From Clostridia bacterium (GTDB taxonomy: Bacteria > Bacillota > Clostridia > Oscillospirales > Acutalibacteraceae): a DNA stretch of 64,000 bases. This document shows, in pieces, positions 1 to 7,186 of the stretch. Position numbers and translations under genes: made by a program. Location of the stretch: NCBI GenBank assembly GCA_017409265.1, contig JAFQSY010000049.1:1-64000 (forward strand), read 5' to 3'. The notes beneath the pieces are model-generated. The model ran no database searches, was not told where the DNA came from, and saw nothing but the letters and a program-made list of their open reading frames with translations. Position 1 is the first letter of the stretch. Every line of letters begins with the position of its first letter.

Positions 1-1
1 C

Positions 2-451
2 ATATATAATGACTATGTCTGCACATGGGGTAACGGCGAAGTAATTGCACCGAATTATCTGACACGCACTTTTCACTCGGTTATTCAGAACAGTACACTT
101 CCGCAGATAAGACTGCACGATTTACGCCACAGCGTTGCGAGCAACCTTCTCAATCTCGGATTTTCGGTTGTTCAGGTTCAGGAATGGCTCGGTCACGGAA
201 GTGCATCAACAACACTTAATTTCTATGCTCACGTTGATAAGAGTTCAAAAATCAGCATCGCAGACACTCTTGACAAATTAAATTCGGAACAAGATAAAAA
301 AGAGGACAAAGTGTTAGAAAAAGTGTTTGAAGAAAAGACCCTTTCAAAAACAAAAAAAGACCCCGTAAAAGGGGCGGGAAAAGGCTTAAAAAAAGCAAAA
401 ATCAGCACAAAAGTTGTGCCGATTAAAAAACAGTCTTTGAAAAAGTGTTAG
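2..451 (+). CDS. Tyrosine site-specific recombinase (integrase), C-terminal part
   Basis: Only the 3' part is in the window (149 codons, 5' end cut off). It reads through the catalytic C-terminal domain of a phage/ICE-type tyrosine recombinase: the HDLRHS box (Arg and His of the catalytic set), then EWLGHGS (second His) and TLNFYAHV with the nucleophilic Tyr. After the Tyr there is a Lys-rich tail of about 75 residues, longer than usual and rich in KK/EK. The gene points at the 3' end of the tRNA-Trp gene about 100 bp away, the usual place for an integrase of an element inserted in a tRNA gene. The family is sure; the element type (prophage, ICE or IME) cannot be told. Confidence 0.9.
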   Translation: MYNDYVCTWGNGEVIAPNYLTRTFHSVIQNSTLPQIRLHDLRHSVASNLLNLGFSVVQVQEWLGHGSASTTLNFYAHVDKSSKISIADTLDKLNSEQDKKEDKVLEKVFEEKTLSKTKKDPVKGAGKGLKKAKISTKVVPIKKQSLKKC

Positions 452-490
452 AAAAATGTTAGAAAAAAGGGTCATAAGTGTTAGAAAAAA
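311..490. repeat. Four copies of a GTGTTAGAAAAA direct repeat
   Basis: The 12-mer GTGTTAGAAAAA occurs at 311-322, 445-456 and 479-490, and an 11-mer TGTTAGAAAAA at 457-467. Three of the four copies cluster around the integrase stop codon. Short direct repeats beside an integrase gene often are arm-type binding sites for the integrase or excisionase; that role is inferred here. Confidence 0.5.
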
Positions 491-494
491 TTAT

Positions 495-543
495 TTTTCG
501 AAAAGAGAAATCCCGAAACCCTTGTGTATCAACGGTTTCGGGA
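495..543 (-). terminator. Terminator of the tRNA operon
   Basis: A 10-bp perfect stem TCCCGAAACC/GGTTTCGGGA (511-520 with 534-543) lies just downstream of tRNA-Trp on the minus strand and is followed on that strand by a T-rich run (TTTCTCTTTT). It fits a Rho-independent terminator for the tRNA pair. Confidence 0.7.
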
Positions 544-549
544 CTTGAA

Positions 550-625
550 TGGCAGGGGCAGAAGGACTTGAACCCTCGGCACGCGGTTTTGGAGACCGCT
601 GCTCTACCAACTGAGCTATACCCCT
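550..625 (-). tRNA. tRNA-Trp(CCA)
   Basis: The minus strand gives a 76-nt cloverleaf: acceptor AGGGGTA pairing with TGCCCCT, D-arm AGCTCAGTTGGTAGAGC, anticodon CCA in the loop TCTCCAAAA, T-arm with GGTTCAAGTCC, and an encoded 3' CCA. The 3' end faces the integrase gene and is the likely attachment site of the element to the left. Confidence 0.95.
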
Positions 626-636
626 ATAATTATTTA

Positions 637-713
637 TGGTGGGCCATCAGGGACTCGAACCCCGGACCAACCGGTTATGAGCCGGTTGCTCTAACCAACT
701 GAGCTAATGGCCC
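637..713 (-). tRNA. tRNA with CAT anticodon (elongator Met or Ile2)
   Basis: The minus strand gives a 77-nt cloverleaf starting GGGCCATTAGCTCAG with anticodon CAT in the loop GCTCATAAC, T-arm GGTTCGAGTCC and encoded CCA. CAT serves elongator Met, initiator Met or lysidine-modified Ile. The first base pair (G-C) and D-arm argue against the initiator, and Met is slightly preferred by overall similarity to clostridial tRNA-Met. It is the first gene of the tRNA pair, 11 nt upstream of tRNA-Trp. Confidence 0.92.
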
Positions 714-738
714 ATGCTGCACATTCGCAACGATAGAT
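714..738. other. Short spacer upstream of the tRNA pair
   Basis: AT-rich leader between the promoter -10 and the tRNA-Met/Ile(CAT) 5' end; nothing else is visible. Confidence 0.4.
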
Positions 739-767
739 ATAATACCAAAAAGATTTTGATTTGTCAA
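739..767 (-). promoter_or_regulatory. Promoter of the tRNA pair
   Basis: On the minus strand TTGACA (762-767) and TATTAT (739-744) are separated by 17 nt, a near-consensus sigma-A promoter that starts about 20 nt before the first tRNA. Confidence 0.75.
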
Positions 768-799
768 TAATTATTTTAAATTTTTTAAATTAATTTTAT

Positions 800-831
800 A
801 ACCGACAATGATTCAATGTTCATTGTCGGTT
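800..831 (-). terminator. Terminator after sdaAA
   Basis: A 12-bp perfect inverted repeat (AACCGACAATGA / TCATTGTCGGTT, 8-nt loop) lies 25 nt past the sdaAA stop codon. Only a weak, interrupted T run follows, so strength is uncertain. Confidence 0.65.
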
Positions 832-855
832 AAATATTTAACTTGTATTGATAGT

Positions 856-1737
856 TTACCTGCATCCACCGAAAATTTTACATTTAAGACTGCATCCTGT
901 CGGTGTTGCTGCGCAGCCACCGAGTGCGGTTTCACGAAGTTCGGCAGGAAGTCCTTTGCCGACGCGATACATCGCATCAGACATCTCGCTGAACGGAACA
1001 GCCGCTTTAATTCCTGCAAGAGCCATTTCAGCACTTGTTATTGCATTGGATGCACCTGCGGCATTTCTGCTTTGACATGGCATTTCAACAAGACCTGCAA
1101 TCGGGTCACAAACAAGGCCAAGCATATTACTGATTGTTATTGCAGCAGCATCAAGACATTGTTCGGGTGTACCGCCCATCAATTCAACAGCAGCAGCCGA
1201 TGCCATAGCTGCCGCAGAGCCGATTTCAGCCTGACAACCCGCTTCTGCACCTGAAACCGATGCGTTTTTCATTAATAAACATCCTATTGCACCAGCCGTA
1301 AATAAACCGTTAATTACAGTTTCATCGGAAAGAGCGAACTCTTCTTCAAGAGCAAACAGTACCGCGGGAACAACACCGGCAGAGCCTGCTGTCGGTGCAG
1401 CAACAATAACACCCATTGAAGCGTTTACTTCAAGAACTGCTTGAGAATAGATAAGCGCTTTTGTTAAAACATTTCCGCAGATTGACTTTCCTTCTTCTCG
1501 TCTTTTTTCAAGTTTTGATGCTTCTCCGCCTATCATTCCGCCCATTGAACGAACAACATTATGTAAAGGCTCATGCGCTGAATTTCTCATAATTTCAAGT
1601 GATTTTTTCATTCTTGCTTCGACAGCTTCTGCATCAAGTTCACCATAAACGATTTCTCTCAAACGCATAATCGCAGATATAGGTTTGTTCTCATTTCTGC
1701 AAAGTTCAAGCAATTCTTCAGCTGTATTAAATTCCAT
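856..1737 (-). CDS. sdaAA: L-serine dehydratase, iron-sulfur type, alpha subunit
   Basis: This is the catalytic subunit of the two-chain [4Fe-4S] L-serine dehydratase, which turns L-serine into pyruvate and ammonia in the cytoplasm. The 293-aa length is typical of the alpha chain. It shows the family features VSGAEAGCQAEIG, MLGLVCDPIAG and EMPCQSRNAAGAS, whose cysteines supply Fe-S ligands, and a Cys-rich end. The ATG follows AGGTGA at good spacing. The beta subunit gene lies 15 bp upstream on the same strand, so both are co-transcribed and end at the 800-831 hairpin. In anaerobes the enzyme feeds serine carbon into pyruvate, here matching the pyruvate formate-lyase at the other end of the window. 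Confidence 0.96.
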   Translation of the reverse strand: MEFNTAEELLELCRNENKPISAIMRLREIVYGELDAEAVEARMKKSLEIMRNSAHEPLHNVVRSMGGMIGGEASKLEKRREEGKSICGNVLTKALIYSQAVLEVNASMGVIVAAPTAGSAGVVPAVLFALEEEFALSDETVINGLFTAGAIGCLLMKNASVSGAEAGCQAEIGSAAAMASAAAVELMGGTPEQCLDAAAITISNMLGLVCDPIAGLVEMPCQSRNAAGASNAITSAEMALAGIKAAVPFSEMSDAMYRVGKGLPAELRETALGGCAATPTGCSLKCKIFGGCR

Positions 1738-1752
1738 GTTATTTCACCTCGA

Positions 1753-2421
1753 TTATCTACGGATAAGCATTGTTTCTCTGACAAAAGGATTTTTTTCGAT
1801 TTCTTCAACTGAACCAAACGTAATTTCTTCATCAGATTCAATAATCATGTATGCATTTCCGCCTTTTGATTCGCGGTATACACGGAGAAAAGCAATATTT
1901 ACATGCATTTTGCCGAATACATTAGTTATTTTGGAAATTACGCCGGGATGGTCTTTATGAATAACAATCAATGCATGATATTCCCCTGTAAAATGAACTT
2001 TAACGCCGTTAATGCGTGTGAGTTTAACTTTACCGCCGCCAAGTGACTCCCCTCTTACCGATAATTTTTTTCCGGAAATTTCTTCGATTTCCATGTCAAC
2101 CGTATTGGGATGAACATCGGTTTCGACAGTATTTGCAATAAACGAAAATTCAATACCTTCTTTTTCGGCGATTTCAAACGAATCTCTGATTCTGACATCG
2201 TCAGTTTCAAATCCCATAAGTCCCCCGAGAAGAGCTCTGTCGGTACCATGCCCCTGATATGTCTGCGCAAAAGAACCATAAAGAATAAAATTTACCTTTT
2301 TAACTTTTGAATGAAGCATTTTACCTGCAAGCCTTGCGATTGATGCTGCACCTGCGGTATGAGAGCTTGAAGGACCGACCATATTGGGGCCTATAACTTC
2401 AAAAACACTGATAAAAGCCAT
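1753..2421 (-). CDS. sdaAB: L-serine dehydratase, iron-sulfur type, beta subunit
   Basis: Partner of the alpha chain in the Fe-S serine dehydratase. The 222-aa protein begins with the family motif GPSSSHTAGAASIARLAG (about residues 16-33), which belongs to the serine-binding face, and ends in an ACT domain (about residues 148-220, with ALIVIHKDHPGVISKITNVF). ACT domains in this enzyme usually bind serine or help the two chains assemble. The ATG is preceded by AAGGAG at 7 nt. It is the first gene of the sdaAB-sdaAA operon, driven by the promoter at 2460-2488. Confidence 0.96.
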   Translation of the reverse strand: MAFISVFEVIGPNMVGPSSSHTAGAASIARLAGKMLHSKVKKVNFILYGSFAQTYQGHGTDRALLGGLMGFETDDVRIRDSFEIAEKEGIEFSFIANTVETDVHPNTVDMEIEEISGKKLSVRGESLGGGKVKLTRINGVKVHFTGEYHALIVIHKDHPGVISKITNVFGKMHVNIAFLRVYRESKGGNAYMIIESDEEITFGSVEEIEKNPFVRETMLIRR

Positions 2422-2459
2422 ATTTAAACTCCTTGATTATGATTAAATATCTTGATAAC

Positions 2460-2488
2460 ATTATATTTAATATATCCATTAAAGTCAA
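2460..2488 (-). promoter_or_regulatory. Promoter of sdaAB-sdaAA
   Basis: Minus strand: TTGACT (2483-2488), 17 nt, TATAAT (2460-2465). The leader is about 35 nt. No riboswitch-like structure fits in it. Confidence 0.75.
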
Positions 2489-2522
2489 CAACGTATAAAA
2501 TGATTATTATTTTAAAAAAACC

Positions 2523-2551
2523 TTGATTTTTAATAATCTGTGAATTATAAT
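2523..2551 (+). promoter_or_regulatory. Promoter of the xpt-nucleoside transporter operon
   Basis: TTGATT (2523-2528), 17 nt, TATAAT (2546-2551). The start point would lie near 2558, leaving about 30 nt of leader, too short for a guanine riboswitch. Confidence 0.75.
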
Positions 2552-2588
2552 CGTTATATAATTACATATTTTTATCGGATGTGACAAA

Positions 2589-3158
2589 ATGGATCTCTTG
2601 AAACAAAGAATAATTGAAGAAGGCACAGTTATCGGTAACGATGTTGTTAAAGTTGATATGTTTCTTAATCATCAGATTGATGTTGATCTTCTTTGTGAAA
2701 TCGGCAAAGAATTCCGCAAGATTTTTGCAACTTCTGATATTAATAAGATTGTTACAATTGAAGCTTCCGGCATTGGAATTGCATGCGTTGCTGCTCAATA
2801 TTTTTCTGTACCTGTTGTTTTTGCCAAAAAAGGTGCCAACAGAAATGTCGGAGATAATATTTATAAAGCTGATGTTTACTCATTTACCAAAGGAATAACA
2901 ACAACAATCGGCATTTCAAAAGATTATATCGGTCCCGATGACCGCATACTTATAATAGATGATTTCATGGCAAACGGCAAAGCTGTTCACGGCTTGATTA
3001 ACATTATCAATCAGGCTGGTGCAACCCTTGAAGGCATCGGAATTGTTATTGAAAAAGGATTTCAGCCCGGCGGAGATTCTCTGCGTTCGCTTGGTTACAG
3101 AGTTGAATCACTTGCAGTTATTAAGGCCATAGATGACGGTAAGGTCATTTTTGGATAA
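2589..3158 (+). CDS. xpt: Xanthine phosphoribosyltransferase
   Basis: Converts xanthine (and weakly guanine) plus PRPP to the nucleotide in purine salvage. The 189-aa length is that of the Xpt family (about 190). The PRPP-binding loop reads RILIIDDFMANGKAV (around residues 119-133), the ADD/IDDF type of class I phosphoribosyltransferases, and the N-terminal LLKQRIIEEGTV is typical of Xpt. The SD is weak (GGATGTG, 5 nt before ATG). It heads an operon with a purine nucleoside ABC transporter (25 bp to the next gene, no terminator), which supports a salvage role. Confidence 0.93.
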   Translation: MDLLKQRIIEEGTVIGNDVVKVDMFLNHQIDVDLLCEIGKEFRKIFATSDINKIVTIEASGIGIACVAAQYFSVPVVFAKKGANRNVGDNIYKADVYSFTKGITTTIGISKDYIGPDDRILIIDDFMANGKAVHGLINIINQAGATLEGIGIVIEKGFQPGGDSLRSLGYRVESLAVIKAIDDGKVIFG

Positions 3159-3182
3159 ATAAAAATACCGGAGGTAAATCAA

Positions 3183-4427
3183 ATGAAGAAGTTCACAAAA
3201 ATTCTCGCAATTCTTCTTGCTCTCGCTCTTGTCTTCAGCTTTGCAGCATGCACTAAAACAGATGACGAAGGCAATAACAATGGCGAGAGCATGACAGCTG
3301 ATGTTGCCGAAAAAGGTCTTGAAGACATCAAAGTAGGTTTCATCTTCCTTCACGACGAAAACTCAACCTATGACCTTAATTTTATTAAAGCAGCTAAAGA
3401 AGCTTGTGACAAGCTCGGTGTTGAGTACGTTCAAAAAGTAAATATCCCTGAAAGTAATGAATGCTATGAAGCAGCGGTTGACCTTGCTGACCGCGGATGC
3501 GACATCGTTTTTGCAGACAGCTTTGGTCACGAACAATATATCATTCAGGCAGCAAAAGAATATCCTGAAGTTCAGTTCTGCCATGCAACGGGAACAATGG
3601 CTCATACAGAAGGTCTTAAAAACTTCCACAATGCATTTGCTTCAATTTATGAAGGACGTTATCTTGCAGGCGTTGCAGCGGGTTTGAAGCTTAACGAAAT
3701 GATAGCTGAAGGCAAGTTTACAGCTGATGAAGCAAAAATCGGCTATGTAGGCGCATACACTTATGCAGAAGTTATTTCAGGCTATACATCATATTATCTC
3801 GGCGTTAAATCAATCTGTCCCACAGCAACAATGGAAGTTCAGTTCACCGGCAGCTGGTACGATGAAACAGCTGAAAAGGAAGCTGCAACAAAACTTATCA
3901 GCAACGGTTGTAAGCTTATCAGTCAGCATGCTGACTCAATGGGCGCTCCTACAGCTTGTGAAAACGCGGGTATTCCCAACGTTTCCTACAACGGAAGCAC
4001 AGTTGATGCATGTCCCAACACATTCATTATTTCTTCAAGAATCAATTGGGCTCCTTATTTTGAATACATCATCAATTGCGTAGCAAACGGAGAAATCATT
4101 GCAACCGATTGGTGCAAGGGTATCACAGACGGTTCTGTTGAACTCAGTGCAATCAACGAAAAGGCTGCTGCAGCAGGAACCGCAGAAAAGATCGAAGAAA
4201 TCAAGGCAGGACTTGCAAACGGCTCAATCAAAGTTTTTGATACCTCAACATTCACAGTCGGCGGCGAAACTCTTGCAAGCTATAAGGCTGATGTTGACAC
4301 AGACGCTGCTTACACGCCCGATACAGAAGTTATTTCCGACGGTTACTTCCATGAATCAGAGTTCCGTTCAGCTCCTTATTTTGATCTCAGAATTGACGGA
4401 ATAACGCTTCTTAATGAAAAATTCTAA
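3183..4427 (+). CDS. BMP-family nucleoside-binding lipoprotein of an ABC transporter
   Basis: Extracytoplasmic substrate-binding protein of the BmpA/Med (PF02608) family, which in characterised cases captures purine nucleosides. The 414-aa precursor has a lipoprotein signal (MKKFTKILAILLALALV, then FSFAAC with the lipobox Cys near residue 23) and an acidic linker. The core shows the periplasmic-binding fold starting IKVGFIFLHDENSTYDLNF. SD GGAGG stands 7-8 nt before ATG. It follows xpt and precedes the ATPase and two permeases of the same system. Two hairpins lie between it and the ATPase gene, so it is likely made in excess over the membrane parts, as is common for binding proteins. Confidence 0.93.
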   Translation: MKKFTKILAILLALALVFSFAACTKTDDEGNNNGESMTADVAEKGLEDIKVGFIFLHDENSTYDLNFIKAAKEACDKLGVEYVQKVNIPESNECYEAAVDLADRGCDIVFADSFGHEQYIIQAAKEYPEVQFCHATGTMAHTEGLKNFHNAFASIYEGRYLAGVAAGLKLNEMIAEGKFTADEAKIGYVGAYTYAEVISGYTSYYLGVKSICPTATMEVQFTGSWYDETAEKEAATKLISNGCKLISQHADSMGAPTACENAGIPNVSYNGSTVDACPNTFIISSRINWAPYFEYIINCVANGEIIATDWCKGITDGSVELSAINEKAAAAGTAEKIEEIKAGLANGSIKVFDTSTFTVGGETLASYKADVDTDAAYTPDTEVISDGYFHESEFRSAPYFDLRIDGITLLNEKF

Positions 4428-4440
4428 TTATTAAAACTCA

Positions 4441-4465
4441 GGCGGAGTTCAAAACGGGCTCCGCC
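4441..4465 (+). terminator. First hairpin after the BMP gene
   Basis: GGCGGAG/CTCCGCC (4441-4447 with 4459-4465) followed by TTGATTAATTTTT. It is a weak terminator or an RNA-stabilising 3' hairpin within the operon. Confidence 0.55.
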
Positions 4466-4491
4466 TTGATTAATTTTTAATTCTGAAAAAA

Positions 4492-4517
4492 CCGTTAATT
4501 CTTTTTAACGGCTTTTT
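4492..4517 (+). terminator. Second hairpin, terminator-like, before the ABC ATPase gene
   Basis: CCGTTAA/TTAACGG (4492-4498 with 4505-4511) followed by CTTTTTG. It lies 26 nt before the GTG start of the ATPase gene, so it would cut down transcription of the downstream transporter genes. Confidence 0.6.
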
Positions 4518-4542
4518 GAAAATTAAAACGGGAGGAAATAAA

Positions 4543-6084
4543 GTGGGAACACAAGCGGCAATCGAACTCAAAAACATTACAAAAACCTTTGGCAGCGTTG
4601 TTGCTAACAAGGATGTTTGCCTTACTGTAAACAGAGGAGAAATTCTTTCAATTCTCGGCGAAAACGGTAGCGGTAAAACAACGCTTATGAATATGATTTC
4701 GGGTATTTATTTTCCCGACCACGGTCAAATTTTCATTGACGGAAATGAGGTTGTAATACGTTCTCCAAAGGATGCTTTCAACTATAAAATCGGTATGATT
4801 CATCAACATTTCAAGCTTGTTGATGTTTTTTCTGCTGCCGAAAATATTATTCTCGGTCTTGACGGTGAAGATAAATTCAACGTTAAGCAATCAGCTGAAA
4901 AAATAAAGAAAATCAGCGAGCAATATGGCTTTGAAATTGACCCAAACAAAAAAATATATGAAATGTCCGTTTCTGAAAAACAGACTGTCGAAATAATAAA
5001 AGTGCTTTACAGAGGCGCTGATATTCTTATTCTTGATGAACCTACCGCCGTTCTTACTCCGCAGGAAGCTCAAAAGCTTTTTAGTGTTTTAAGAAGAATG
5101 CGTGATGACGGCAAAGCAATTATTATAATTACTCACAAGCTTCATGAAGTGCTTTCACTTTCAGATAAGGTTGCTGTTCTACGCAAAGGTGAATATATTG
5201 GAACTGTTACAACAAAAGATACCGATGAATCGCAACTTACCGAGATGATGGTCGGCAAAAAGGTTGACCTCAACATTTCAAGAAGTAAGCCTGAAAGCAC
5301 TGCTGACAGACTTGAAGTGAAAAATATTTCCTGCATCAACAGAGAAGGTGTAAAGCTTCTTGATGATGTTACTTTTACTGCTCGTTCGGGAGAAATTCTC
5401 GGCATCGCGGGAATTGCTGGCAGCGGTCAGCGTGAGCTTCTTGAATCAATTGCAGGACTTCAGAAACTTAACGAAGGTAACATTCTTTATCATGACCCTA
5501 AAACAGGAAAAATTGATAATCTTCGTGATAAAACCCCCATGCAAATAAGAGATCTCGGCGTTCGTCTATCCTTTGTACCCGAGGACAGGCTCGGAATGGG
5601 TCTTGTCGGAAATATGGACATCATTGATAACATGATGCTGCGAAGTTACCGTAAGGGAAAATCAATTTTCCTTCAGCGTAAACAGCCCAAGGATCTTGCT
5701 AAAAAAATTATAGAAGATCTTGAAGTAGTCACTCCCGATGCAAATACTCCCGTACGTCGACTTTCAGGCGGTAACGTTCAGAAAGTTCTTGTCGGCAGAG
5801 AAATTGCCGCATCACCGACGGTTCTTATGGCTGCATACCCCGTAAGAGGTCTTGACATTAACTCTTCATATCTTATTTATAATCTTCTCAACGAACAGAA
5901 AGAAAACGGTGTTGCTGTTATTTTTGTTGGTGAGGATCTTGATGTATTACTTGAACTTTGCGACAGAATTGTCGTTATCAGCTCGGGTAAAATTTCAGGT
6001 GCCGTTGATGCAAGAACAGCAACAAAAGAAGAAATCGGTCTTCTTATGACAAAAAATTGCGGAGGTGAAACAAATGAGCATTAA
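4543..6084 (+). CDS. nupO: Nucleoside ABC transporter ATP-binding protein (two ABC domains)
   Basis: A tandem ATPase of the sugar/nucleoside (RbsA/YufO) type, 513 aa from the GTG start. GTG at 4543 was chosen because GGGAGGAAATAAA precedes it; an earlier in-frame TTG has no SD. Domain 1 has a full Walker A (GENGSGKT) and Walker B (ILILDEPTAVLTPQE). Its signature is weak (MSVSEKQ). Domain 2 has a changed Walker A (GIAGSGQRE), a good signature (LSGGNVQ) and a changed Walker B (VLMAAYPVRGLD), as in other members where only one site is fully active. Together with the BMP lipoprotein and the two permeases it forms a complete importer. The end overlaps the next gene by 11 nt. Confidence 0.93.
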   Translation: MGTQAAIELKNITKTFGSVVANKDVCLTVNRGEILSILGENGSGKTTLMNMISGIYFPDHGQIFIDGNEVVIRSPKDAFNYKIGMIHQHFKLVDVFSAAENIILGLDGEDKFNVKQSAEKIKKISEQYGFEIDPNKKIYEMSVSEKQTVEIIKVLYRGADILILDEPTAVLTPQEAQKLFSVLRRMRDDGKAIIIITHKLHEVLSLSDKVAVLRKGEYIGTVTTKDTDESQLTEMMVGKKVDLNISRSKPESTADRLEVKNISCINREGVKLLDDVTFTARSGEILGIAGIAGSGQRELLESIAGLQKLNEGNILYHDPKTGKIDNLRDKTPMQIRDLGVRLSFVPEDRLGMGLVGNMDIIDNMMLRSYRKGKSIFLQRKQPKDLAKKIIEDLEVVTPDANTPVRRLSGGNVQKVLVGREIAASPTVLMAAYPVRGLDINSSYLIYNLLNEQKENGVAVIFVGEDLDVLLELCDRIVVISSGKISGAVDARTATKEEIGLLMTKNCGGETNEH

Positions 6085-7186
6085 AGAAAAACAGATACAT
6101 GAACCTCTTTTTCATATCGCAAAACGCGATGCGCTTCCCTTCTGGCTTTCATGGCTTATCAGAATATTGTCTGTTGTTGCTGCACTCATTGCCTGCGCTG
6201 CTGTTACAGTTGTTTTAACCGGTGAAAACCCAATAAATGTTTATGCAACCATGATTGACGGTGCAATCGGAACCGAACGTCGCATATGGTCACTTTTCCA
6301 GAATATCGCAATGCTTCTTTGTGTATCTCTTGCCGTTACGCCTGCATTCAAGATGAAATTCTGGAATATAGGCGCTGAAGGTCAGGTCCTTGTCGGCGGT
6401 CTTGCAACGGCAGCTTGTATGATTCTTTTCGGAGACAAACTTTCACCTGTTATTCTTTATCCTCTTATGATTGTCACAAGTATTCTTGCCGGTGCAATCT
6501 GGGGATTTATTCCGGCTTTTTTCAAAGCAAAGTGGAATACAAACGAAACCCTTTTCACTCTTATGATGAACTATATCGCAATTCAGATTGTTTCATTCTT
6601 TACTTACAAATGGTCAGTTCCTAAAGGATCGGGACAGATTGGCGTTATCAACGCATCAACACAGGCAGGATGGCTGCCCAACATCGGCGGTTCTCCTTAT
6701 CTTATTAATATTTTAATTGTTGCTGTGCTTACAATCGGAATGTATATCTATCTAAAATATAACAAACACGGGTATGAAATATCAGTTGTCGGAGAAAGCG
6801 AAAATACTGCAAGATATGTCGGCATCAATGTTAAAAAAGTTATTATGAGAACAATGCTTCTTTCGGGTGCAATCTGCGGTATAGCAGGTCTTCTTCTTGT
6901 CAGCGGTACAGACCACACAATCACAAGGAACACTGCCGCAGGCAGAGGCTTCACCGCTATCATGGTTTCATGGCTTGCAAAATTCAATCCAATTTATATG
7001 GTACTGACATCATTTTTAATTGTTTTTCTTCAGAAAGGCGCAATCGAAATTTCCACCATTTATGGTCTTAATGACTCGTTCTCGGAAATAATTACAGGTA
7101 TTATCATTTTCTTTATCATCGGCAGTGAATTTTTTGTGAATTATACTGTCAAATTCAGAGAATCAAAGAAGGGAGCGAATAAATAA
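6074..7186 (+). CDS. nupP: Nucleoside ABC transporter permease 1
   Basis: A polytopic membrane protein of the BPD_transp_2 (YufP/RbsC-like) family, 370 aa. The ATG at 6074 follows GGAGGTGAAACAA; an in-frame TTG nine bases earlier has no SD. The first hydrophobic segment starts near residue 27 (WLIRILSVVAALIACAAVTVVL), and about ten segments follow. The family motif MKFWNIGAEGQVLVGGLAT is clear, as is GESENTARYVGINVKK, the cytoplasmic loop that contacts the ATPase. It overlaps nupO by 11 nt and the next permease by one base, so translation is probably coupled. Confidence 0.93.
   Translation: MSIKEKQIHEPLFHIAKRDALPFWLSWLIRILSVVAALIACAAVTVVLTGENPINVYATMIDGAIGTERRIWSLFQNIAMLLCVSLAVTPAFKMKFWNIGAEGQVLVGGLATAACMILFGDKLSPVILYPLMIVTSILAGAIWGFIPAFFKAKWNTNETLFTLMMNYIAIQIVSFFTYKWSVPKGSGQIGVINASTQAGWLPNIGGSPYLINILIVAVLTIGMYIYLKYNKHGYEISVVGESENTARYVGINVKKVIMRTMLLSGAICGIAGLLLVSGTDHTITRNTAAGRGFTAIMVSWLAKFNPIYMVLTSFLIVFLQKGAIEISTIYGLNDSFSEIITGIIIFFIIGSEFFVNYTVKFRESKKGANK

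Noticed and set aside
478-702. 74-codon reading frame across the tRNA pair on the plus strand
   Set aside because: It runs antisense over both tRNA genes and the terminator and has no SD; chance frame.
808-1254. 148-codon plus-strand frame opposite sdaAA
   Set aside because: Cys-rich nonsense typical of the complementary strand of a gene; no start signal, and sdaAA is certain.
2422-2588. Guanine riboswitch before xpt
   Set aside because: No conserved J1/2 or J2/3 core bases and too little leader after the promoter.
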